Source of the DNA: an uncultured Myxococcales bacterium
GTDB lineage: Bacteria; Myxococcota_A; UBA9042
DNA: 45,648 nucleotides
Assembly: GCA_903883645.1 (NCBI GenBank)
Contig: CAISBR010000099.1
Location: 1 to 45,648 of the forward strand
Direction: 5' to 3'
Notes under the pieces: generated by a model
The model's database searches: none
What the model was told of the DNA's origin: nothing
What the model saw: the letters and a program-made list of their open reading frames with translations, nothing else
Shown here: positions 39,863-45,648 of the stretch, piece by piece
How the letters are laid out: every line of letters starts with the position of its first letter
Numbering within the stretch: the first letter of the stretch is position 1
Translations under genes and position numbers: made by a program

Positions 39863-41572
39863 CTAGTCGAGGTGGCAGTCGTAGGTTGTGGTGGCCTTGG
39901 GGGAATTCAAATGCTTGAGGGCTAGCTGGCTCTTGATGCACGCGCCGAGCCCAGCGTTGGCCTTGCCGTCGACCAAGGCGACCACACTGTCGATCTTGCC
40001 CGAGGTAACCACGGTAATTCTAAGCTTAAAGCCCGTCTCGACCTCGTTCTTCTTGCCGCAACCGCGGAGCACGCCCTCGGCTTCGCGGCAGGTCCGCGTG
40101 ACTTCTTTTTGCGTCAGTTCTTCACCAAGGGTTACAGCGCCACCCACGGGGGCCTCGGTCCTGCCACCGAGCCCGTACTTCTTAGCGATCTCTAGGGCCT
40201 TTTGCCTGGCGATTTCGTCTTTCTGCGCTTGCAACTTGGCGAGGTCAGCCGCCTCTTTGGCCGCATCCAAAACACCGCGCTGGGCAATGCTCGTGGTGCC
40301 GACCGGCTTGGCGTCCTTGCGCTTCTTGGCGACCGTGTTCAAGATTTTATCTGCAATCATCGACACTTTCTCGGGGGCCTTCTTGGGCACCGCTGCCGTG
40401 CCGTCCGCGACCTTGGGGTCCACCGCCGCATCACCGTTATCACCCGAGACGGCCGGCGTGACCGCCTGCTTGTAGCCCAAGTCGAAAAGTGCCAGAATTT
40501 CTTTGCTATCGCGAATCAGCTGCTTTTTCTTGCTGGCGCCGATCGACAGCACCACACCAAAACTGACCGCCCCCAGCAGCAGCGACGCCAGCACCACGCC
40601 GATCAGCACTTTTTGCCGCTTCGTGCGTTTGTCTAGGCGAAACATGACGCTGAACTCTTGGATCAGATTCTGATATTCCTCTTTGGTCGGCTTGTGCTTG
40701 TTCGGATCGGGCAGCGAAAAGTCGACGTCGCCCAAGTCGTGGTGCTTGCCAAAGAAATCATCGCCGTGGGCATCGGCGTGGGCCTTGTTGGTCGAAGCCG
40801 ACTTCTTGGGCGCCACCGGCGCGGGCACGGGCGGCCTGGCCGCCGCCTTCGGCTCAGGGCGGGCAACCGGCACAGGAATCGCCGCTTCAAGAGTCGGCCC
40901 CCCGCCGTCGTCGTCGCTGTTAGCCCCAGTGGGCAGCGGCATCGGCGGGCGAGCCACCGGGCGGGCGGGTGCAGCTTGCGAGGTCCGCGCTGCCGCCGGC
41001 TGTGGCGCTGCCTTTGCGGCGGGCTGCGGCGCGGGCTGCGGCGCTACAGGTTGCGGGGCCGGCTGCGGTGCTACAGGTTGTTGGGCGGGTTGCGGGGCGG
41101 GTTGCGGGGCGGGTTGCGGGGCGATCACGCCAGAGTGCCGCGCGTTGGCGACTTGGCCCGTGCGCGCTAGTTCTTTCAGAAGTTCAGGCAGTTCCTCGAT
41201 CTTTGTCCAACCCGCCATGCCTTTTTGCCAGGCCAAGTGCTGGATTGTCAGCGCGCCCGAGGCCAACTTCTCGGCCAATTGCGCGGGGTTCAGAGGACCC
41301 ACTTTCTCGCGATCGACCACGACGAACCACGTGGGCGGTACCGCCGCGGCGACCACCCCACTCGTGCGCGCAGGATTGCCGGCGGCCGGAGCCATGCCCT
41401 CTTGGCTGGCACCGGGCCCCAAGAGCTGGCAGATCAGGTTCTCGTCTTGACCGGTCTTGACCAGCACCACGGCCTTGCAATTGGGGCAGCTGATCTGGGC
41501 TCGCCCCGCCGGCCCCAGGCGATCTGGAGGCAATCGGTATGATTTTGCACAGCTAGGGCAGGTAAACCTCAC
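39863..41572 (-). CDS. GltJ/AgmX-like protein: zinc ribbon, GYF domain, Pro-rich linker, membrane helix, TonB-like C-terminus
   Basis: 569 residues from the GTG at 41572 (AGGAG 3 bases upstream). Residues 5-32 form an MJ0042-type zinc ribbon (C5PSC8 ... C29PNC32). A GYF_2 domain follows at ~80-131 (TWFVVVDREKVGPLNPAQLAEKLASG, AWQKGMAGW). Next is a long linker of PQPA repeats, a charged segment, one membrane helix (~320-345, VLIGVVLASLLLGAVSFGVVLSI), a periplasmic helical region and the AgmX/PglI TonB-like domain at the C-terminus (VTRTCREAEGVLRGCGKK, TVVTSGKIDSVVALVDGKA). This order is that of Myxococcus GltJ (AgmX), whose zinc ribbon and GYF domains bind cytoplasmic regulators of the gliding motor. 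Gliding genes are not otherwise visible, so a trans-envelope adaptor is the safe reading. Confidence 0.85.
   Translation of the reverse strand: MRFTCPSCAKSYRLPPDRLGPAGRAQISCPNCKAVVLVKTGQDENLICQLLGPGASQEGMAPAAGNPARTSGVVAAAVPPTWFVVVDREKVGPLNPAQLAEKLASGALTIQHLAWQKGMAGWTKIEELPELLKELARTGQVANARHSGVIAPQPAPQPAPQPAQQPVAPQPAPQPVAPQPAPQPAAKAAPQPAAARTSQAAPARPVARPPMPLPTGANSDDDGGGPTLEAAIPVPVARPEPKAAARPPVPAPVAPKKSASTNKAHADAHGDDFFGKHHDLGDVDFSLPDPNKHKPTKEEYQNLIQEFSVMFRLDKRTKRQKVLIGVVLASLLLGAVSFGVVLSIGASKKKQLIRDSKEILALFDLGYKQAVTPAVSGDNGDAAVDPKVADGTAAVPKKAPEKVSMIADKILNTVAKKRKDAKPVGTTSIAQRGVLDAAKEAADLAKLQAQKDEIARQKALEIAKKYGLGGRTEAPVGGAVTLGEELTQKEVTRTCREAEGVLRGCGKKNEVETGFKLRITVVTSGKIDSVVALVDGKANAGLGACIKSQLALKHLNSPKATTTYDCHLD
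41001..41125. repeat. Pro-Gln-Pro-Ala coding repeat in the GltJ-like gene
   Basis: Repeated GGCTGCGGCGC / GGTTGCGGGGC units on the plus strand encode tandem PQPA/PQPV on the reverse strand. Near-identical 12-base units at 41087-41121 (GCGGGTTGCGGG) suggest recent slippage expansion of the linker. Confidence 0.75.
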
Positions 41573-41669
41573 GGGCTCCTCCGGGCAGGGCGGGCATGGC
41601 GGCTCGGACCGCCTACGCGAGCAACCCGCGGCGCAACGACCCAAGCTGCCTTCTTAGCGTGACTGCGTC

Positions 41670-41681
41670 GGTTGCGCAACC
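41670..41681. repeat. 12-base perfect palindrome upstream of the GltJ-like gene
   Basis: GGTTGCGCAACC is perfectly self-complementary and lies ~100 bases upstream of the GTG at 41572, in a 252-base gap between the GltJ-like gene and the next reverse-strand gene. It has operator-like symmetry. Nothing else recognisable was found in this gap. Confidence 0.35.
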
Positions 41682-41824
41682 TCTTCGCGCGACCCTTCGT
41701 GGTTTTGCATACATCCGGCGTTCCACACCGCCCGTGCCTGCGAACTACGACGCACGGCGTAGGGCCGCCGGTCTGCGCGATGGGCGATCGAGCTGCGGCA
41801 CAGTGCGCGGGCGGTCTGGCGGCG

Positions 41825-42343
41825 TCAATGGACAATGCGGCCCGCTTCGCCGTCGGGCACATCGAAATTGACCGGCTCAAGCGCCTCTAAGACGCTGAGG
41901 TCGTCGAAGCGAAAGCCGCGCTCGGCAAAGCGCACCTCGCGCAGGCCAAACTGCGCCGGAAACAAGATGCAATGGGCCTGGCGGTTGTAGCCCAGCAACA
42001 CGAGCGATCGCGCCGGCAACACAGTCTCGTCGCCCTCGCCCGTGGCCAGCGGCTGTCGCAACACATACCAGCCTTCGGGCGCCAGCGGCTCGAGTTCTAT
42101 CAAGAATTCGGGGTCGAGCGCCTGCCAGCCCTCATCGTCAAATTGCCAATGAATACCTAACTGTTCGCCGGGGAGATGCACGGTCGGCCACTCCTCGGGT
42201 CGGTGGTCGTGCAGATGCACTAGCACCCCGGCGGGGATGGCATCGGCGGCCTTGGCCAGGGCGCGGCCCGTGCGATACAGACCGCAAGCCAGTGCGGGGA
42301 TTCGTTGAATTTCGAGTTCGGGGTCACTACTGCGGTGCGGCAC
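41825..42343 (-). CDS. Hypothetical protein
   Basis: 172 residues from the GTG at 42343 (GGAG 4 bases upstream); the longer open frame to 42490 overlaps the divergent gene and is not believed. No family is recognised. The sequence looks like a compact alpha/beta globular protein without signal peptide or membrane helix. It is rich in short strands (GVLVHLHDHRPEEW, EGWYVLRQPL, RSLVLLGYNRQAHCILFP) and ends in an acidic segment (EPVNFDVPDGEAG). It lies divergent from the cupin-thioesterase gene and upstream of the GltJ-like gene on the same strand, 252 bases away. Confidence 0.6.
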   Translation of the reverse strand: MPHRSSDPELEIQRIPALACGLYRTGRALAKAADAIPAGVLVHLHDHRPEEWPTVHLPGEQLGIHWQFDDEGWQALDPEFLIELEPLAPEGWYVLRQPLATGEGDETVLPARSLVLLGYNRQAHCILFPAQFGLREVRFAERGFRFDDLSVLEALEPVNFDVPDGEAGRIVH

Positions 42344-42467
42344 GGTGCTCCGGGCGCCGAGAAGCGGGCGCGGCTGCTGCAAGGGATGCCCGTTTCTGGC
42401 CCGACTTGCAAGAGGGAGCCTTCTCGTGGCGCAATGATGCGGCATTTTGCAACCGCGCGGAGCATGT

Positions 42468-43367
42468 ATGGCAAGGGCAGTCGAGATCATCCAGCGACTG
42501 GGGCTGCAGCGGCACCCAGAGGGCGGCTGGTACCGCGAAACTTGGCGCGATCTGCCGGCGGACGGGCAGCGTGGCCACGCGACGGCGATCTACTACCTGC
42601 TGCAAAGGGGTGAACAGTCGCATTGGCACCGAGTGGATGCCGCTGAAATCTGGCACTTTCATGCCGGCGACCCGCTGCTGCTGCAGATTTGGGACGGGCA
42701 CGGCACGCCGCAGTCGGTGCGGCTGGGCAGCGAGCTGTTGCACGGTCAGGTCCCACAACTCGTTATTCCTCCAGGGCATTGGCAGGCCGCCGCGCCGCTG
42801 GGTGAGTGGACGCTGGTGAGCTGCACGGTGGCACCGGCCTTTGCATTCCAGGGTTTTGAGCTGGCGGCACAGGGATGGCAACCGCCTGGACTTATTAATA
42901 AACCCGACATCGGCGTGGGACATCTGACCCGCGATGCGGTCTTGGGGGCGAGCCGGCACTTGGCCCACAGCGATGTGCAGTTGCAGTGGCACTGGTCGGC
43001 GGCGGAGCGAAGGGTAAGTGGATCGCTGCAATTCGGTATAAATGCCGAGGGGTTGCCAGGCCATGTCCACGGCGGCGTGCTGGCGGCGCTGTGCGACGAA
43101 GCGATGGGCCGGATCTGTTGGTGCGAAGGCCATGTGGCTCCAGGAGCTCAAATTCATAGCGATTTCTTGGCTGCAGTCCGGCCCGGCGAGGCGCTGGAGC
43201 TCGTAGCAAGCCTGGTAGGTCGCGACGGTCGCAGCCTGTATGCGCACGCCGAAATTCGGCGCCAAGGGCACCCCGTGTTGCGGGTTCGCGGCGCATATGT
43301 GTCGATTATACCTAAGGATCTAGCGCCGTTTGACGACTGGCCGGGCCGCGAGCGCTGGTCCCTGTAG
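42468..43367 (+). CDS. DUF985 (cupin_5) - PaaI-type hot-dog thioesterase fusion
   Basis: 299 residues, the second of two overlapping ATGs (GGAG 5 bases upstream). Residues 1-~145 are a cupin_5/DUF985 domain: VEIIQRLGLQRHPEGGWYRETWRD, AIYYLLQRGEQSHWHRVDAAEIWHFHAGDP, VIPPGHWQAAAPLGEWTLVSCTVAPAFAFQGFEL. The His/Glu residues of a cupin metal pocket are in place. Residues ~160-295 are a 4HBT/PaaI-like hot-dog domain (GHVHGGVLAALCDEAMGRI, then IHSDFLAAVRPGEALELVASLV), with the usual HGG plus Asp/Glu on the long helix. Such domains cleave acyl-CoA thioesters. DUF985 enzymes are of uncertain role. Converges with lysC 11 bases away. The fusion is unusual; cytoplasmic. Confidence 0.85.
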   Translation: MARAVEIIQRLGLQRHPEGGWYRETWRDLPADGQRGHATAIYYLLQRGEQSHWHRVDAAEIWHFHAGDPLLLQIWDGHGTPQSVRLGSELLHGQVPQLVIPPGHWQAAAPLGEWTLVSCTVAPAFAFQGFELAAQGWQPPGLINKPDIGVGHLTRDAVLGASRHLAHSDVQLQWHWSAAERRVSGSLQFGINAEGLPGHVHGGVLAALCDEAMGRICWCEGHVAPGAQIHSDFLAAVRPGEALELVASLVGRDGRSLYAHAEIRRQGHPVLRVRGAYVSIIPKDLAPFDDWPGRERWSL

Positions 43368-43378
43368 CGGCCAAGTTG

Positions 43379-44638
43379 TCAATCGTGCAGCCCTTTGCGC
43401 TCGCCCTGGGGCTTGTCGAGCTCAAAGGCGTCGTGCAGCACCCGCACCGCCACTTCGGCAAAACGCTCGTCGACGACCACCGAAATCTTGATCTCCGATG
43501 TCGAGATGAGCTGCAGATTGACGCCGGCTTGGCCAAGCGCACGAAAACAGCGAAGCGCCACACCGGATTGACTGCGCATGCCGGCACCGACGATCGAGAC
43601 CTTGGCTACACAATCATCGACGCGCACTTCGGCAAAACCCAGCTCGCTGCGCAGGCCTTCGAGTAGTTGCTGCGCTTGCTTGGCCGAGGCCTTGGGCACC
43701 GTAAACGACAGGTCGCAGTGACCGTCTTGCGGGGCGGTTTGTACAATCACATCGACGTTGATGGCCTCGCGACCCAGCGGCTCGAAAAGCTCAGCGGCGG
43801 CGCCAGCACGGTCGGGGATGCGGGTGACCGAGATGCGCGCAGCTTGACGATCCGCAGCAATACCCGTAACTACAGCGCCTTCGAGCGATGCCATACTTCC
43901 CCCTGGACCATCGGGCAAGACCCAACTGCCTTCGCCGTCGTCGAATGTCGACTTGCAGCAGATGGCTACCCCGTATTTTAAGGCGAACTCCACGCTGCGC
44001 GCTTGCAACACCTTGGCGCCCAAGCTGGCGAGTTCGAGCATCTCTTCGCACGAAATTCGCTCGATTTTCGTAGCCTTGGCGTACATGTTGGGGTCAGTGG
44101 TGTAGATGCCGTCTACATCGGAGTAGATCTCACAGGCATCGGCCTTGACCGCTGCGGCCATCGCCACCGCCGACAGGTCCGAGCCGCCGCGACCGAGCGT
44201 GGTGATGTTGCCCTCGTGATCTACGCCCTGAAATCCAGCGACTACAACCACCTCGCCGCGGTCCAAGCACTCATGCACAGGCGAGGCGTCGATCGTATGG
44301 ATGCGCGCCGAGCCGTGGACGTTGTCGGTCACGATCTTGACCTGATGGCCCAAAAGACTGCGTGCTTCCACGCCTATTTCGCCCAAGGCCAGCGCCAGCA
44401 GCGCGATCGACACCTGCTCGCCGGTCGCTAACAGCACATCGATCTCGCGGTCGCGCGGCTTCGAGCTGATCTTGCCCGACAAACTGAGCAGGCGATCGGT
44501 CTCGCCGGCCATCGCCGACACCACCACCACCACCTTGTGGCCGGCAGCCTGGGTGCGGGCGACGCGGCGGGCGACATGTTGGATGCGCTCGATGGAAGCC
44601 ATCGACGATCCGCCGTATTTTTGGACGATCAAGGACAT
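43379..44638 (-). CDS. lysC: Aspartate kinase
   Basis: Cytoplasmic kinase that phosphorylates aspartate, the first step to lysine/DAP, threonine and methionine. It has 419 residues from the ATG at 44638 ([15 protein letters not shown]); the open frame to 44722 would overlap the preceding gene and is not used. The catalytic domain shows [36 protein letters not shown] and [12 protein letters not shown]. The C-terminus has two ACT domains ([50 protein letters not shown]), typical of lysine/threonine feedback-controlled forms. 25 bases downstream of cdaR on the same strand, so likely co-transcribed with the c-di-AMP genes. Confidence 0.96.
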   Translation of the reverse strand: MSLIVQKYGGSSMASIERIQHVARRVARTQAAGHKVVVVVSAMAGETDRLLSLSGKISSKPRDREIDVLLATGEQVSIALLALALGEIGVEARSLLGHQVKIVTDNVHGSARIHTIDASPVHECLDRGEVVVVAGFQGVDHEGNITTLGRGGSDLSAVAMAAAVKADACEIYSDVDGIYTTDPNMYAKATKIERISCEEMLELASLGAKVLQARSVEFALKYGVAICCKSTFDDGEGSWVLPDGPGGSMASLEGAVVTGIAADRQAARISVTRIPDRAGAAAELFEPLGREAINVDVIVQTAPQDGHCDLSFTVPKASAKQAQQLLEGLRSELGFAEVRVDDCVAKVSIVGAGMRSQSGVALRCFRALGQAGVNLQLISTSEIKISVVVDERFAEVAVRVLHDAFELDKPQGERKGLHD

Positions 44639-44663
44639 GCGGGCTCGAGCTTGGGCAAGAAAT

Positions 44664-45089
44664 TCAAGGGACCGGGTCGCCCTTGGCGGGCGCAGCGTCG
44701 TACACCACGGCGAACTTTGCAACGCTGGGCATGGGCGTTAGGGTCACACCCGACACAGAACCTGTTGAAAAATGGACAAACATCTCGCGATTACCCAACA
44801 CGGGCTCCAGGTCGGCCACCACCAAATTGCTAGGCGGGTCGGCCGTTAGCGCCCGCAGCGCCCGCACATTGCCCTGGGCCCGCACATTGATCTCGGCCGG
44901 CTCGACGCTGCAGCGCGCCTTGGCCGGGCAGCCGCGCAGCACCACCGGCTGGCCAAAGAGCATACGTTCCCCTTCGCCACCTTCGCGCTCGACGGCGAAC
45001 TGCACCAGCACGGCCAAGCACAGCGCCAAAAGCTTGAGGCCCGGCTCGACGGTGACCAGTTCTATCAGCGGTTGCAAGAAGTTAAGCAT
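44664..45089 (-). CDS. cdaR: YbbR-domain protein, short CdaR-type regulator of diadenylate cyclase
   Basis: 141 residues. One N-terminal membrane helix ([16 protein letters not shown]) precedes a single extracytoplasmic YbbR-like beta domain ([48 protein letters not shown]). Firmicute CdaR has about four YbbR repeats; here there is only one, so it is a minimal form. CdaR binds and tunes CdaA. AGG lies 5 bases before the ATG at 45089. The gene follows cdaA by 24 bases, the conserved cdaA-cdaR order, which supports the call. Confidence 0.82.
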   Translation of the reverse strand: MLNFLQPLIELVTVEPGLKLLALCLAVLVQFAVEREGGEGERMLFGQPVVLRGCPAKARCSVEPAEINVRAQGNVRALRALTADPPSNLVVADLEPVLGNREMFVHFSTGSVSGVTLTPMPSVAKFAVVYDAAPAKGDPVP

Positions 45090-45113
45090 GGTGGCCTTGG
45101 TCGCAGTTCCAGG

Positions 45114-45648
45114 TCAGGAGTCGTCGCCACTTTCTTGGGCAGCGGGTTCGTCTTCTTCGCCAAGACTATCGATTTCGATGCTTTGGTCGTCCTCTTCGGC
45201 CAGATCGAGCAGCGGCGCAGGGGGGCGCAGCGGCTCGTCTTCACCGTCGTCTTGCGGAATAGGCACGTGGGCGGCCGGCGGGCGCAGCGGCACCGCGTCG
45301 GCAGCGTGGAAGTGGATGCGCCGGCGCCATGACTGCTCGCGCCACGTCTCGCCGTAGCCCGTCGCCCCCACCAGCACCCGCAGCCGTTCGCGCAGATCCG
45401 CAGGTGACAGGCCCAGATCCAGCTGCCCCATGTGCGCCAGCGAACAGGTGCCAGTCTCTTCGCTTACGACCACCACCACGGCGTCGGTTTCGTCGGCCAG
45501 ACCTAGCGCCGCGCGATGCCGCGACCCAAGCGTACCCGGAATGCCCGCACCACCCGCCAGCGGCAAGAAGCAAGCCGCCGCGGCAATGCGGCCTTTCTTG
45601 ACCACCACCGCGCCGTCGTGGGTGGGGCTAGCGTGCTCGGGGATAAAC
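45114..45648 (-). CDS. cdaA: Diadenylate cyclase CdaA, C-terminal part (cut by window edge)
   Basis: Membrane-bound enzyme making c-di-AMP from two ATP. Only the last ~177 residues are in the window; the N-terminal membrane helices lie beyond 45648. The DAC-domain signatures are both present: the DGA motif (THDGAVVVKKGRIAAA) at the edge and RHRAALG (GSRHRAALGLADETDAVVVVVSEETGT). Beyond the catalytic domain is an unusual ~60-residue Pro/Asp/Glu-rich tail (PLRPPAAHVPIPQ, then DLAEEDDQSIEIDSLGEEDEP) not typical of CdaA. An internal GTG at 45608 is not the true start because the DGA motif lies upstream of it. Followed by cdaR and lysC. Confidence 0.92.
   Translation of the reverse strand, partial: FIPEHASPTHDGAVVVKKGRIAAAACFLPLAGGAGIPGTLGSRHRAALGLADETDAVVVVVSEETGTCSLAHMGQLDLGLSPADLRERLRVLVGATGYGETWREQSWRRRIHFHAADAVPLRPPAAHVPIPQDDGEDEPLRPPAPLLDLAEEDDQSIEIDSLGEEDEPAAQESGDDS

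Noticed and set aside
42327..43271. Open frame on the - strand opposite the cupin-thioesterase fusion
   Set aside because: Antisense to two recognisable domains and contains no motif of its own.
1..45648. Search for tRNA genes, CRISPR arrays, insertion sequences, integrase/att sites and toxin-antitoxin pairs
   Set aside because: No cloverleaf with a T-loop GTTCGA motif, no regularly spaced repeats, no transposase motif and no small paired ORFs were seen in any gap.

Overview
This is a GC-rich bacterial chromosome segment from a Gram-negative organism. The gene set looks like Deltaproteobacteria sensu lato, most likely a Myxococcota or Bradymonadia type lineage. The reasons are type IV pilus motor genes (pilB, pilC, pilS), two AgmX/PglI (Glt-type) proteins, DnaJ, several surface lipoproteins with low-complexity Ser/Thr/Ala/Gly linkers, and a cysteine-rich lipoprotein carrying the CGDDGCGGKCGTC motif common in that group. 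The lineage call is inference from gene content. No tRNA, rRNA, insertion sequence, integrase, CRISPR array or phage gene was found, and no gene-free stretch exceeds 300 bases.

Left part (1-9295): serS converges on a reverse-strand run gap-pgk-tpiA-secG-dapD, which combines lower glycolysis, a protein-export subunit and a lysine/diaminopimelate enzyme. A near-consensus sigma-70 promoter lies about 185 bases upstream of gap. Further right on the same strand are a proline-rich two-helix membrane protein and an anchored HExxH peptidase with a C-terminal beta-sandwich domain.

Middle left (9296-19205): two translationally coupled YbjN-like genes are divergent from dnaJ. Next comes a probable peptidoglycan-targeting protein, a peptidoglycan-binding domain fused to a Tae4-type amidase, with no visible immunity gene. 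Then pilB-pilC-pilS and a lipoprotein whose start overlaps the pilS stop. pilT and pilR are not in the window.

Centre (19206-30425): a TPR membrane protein and a GT-C-like membrane protein on the reverse strand are divergent from a tightly packed forward operon: FAD oxidoreductase, TolC-family protein, MlaC-family protein, outer-membrane barrel and an STT3/PglB-like oligosaccharyltransferase with an altered WWDYG motif. A clear promoter then precedes the first AgmX/PglI-family gene.

Right part (30426-45648): a cysteine-repeat lipoprotein converges on a three-gene reverse run (TPR lipoprotein, degenerate arginase-fold protein, alpha/beta-hydrolase lipoprotein). A second reverse run holds a GltJ-like zinc ribbon-GYF-TonB protein, a secreted protein, an MsbA-like ABC exporter and hisS. 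A DUF985 cupin fused to a PaaI-type thioesterase follows. The window ends in a reverse cdaA-cdaR-lysC run, with cdaA cut by the window edge.

The best leads for something new are the orphan PG-binding/Tae4 protein, the STT3-like gene with its envelope operon, and the metal-site-degenerate ureohydrolase set between two lipoprotein genes.
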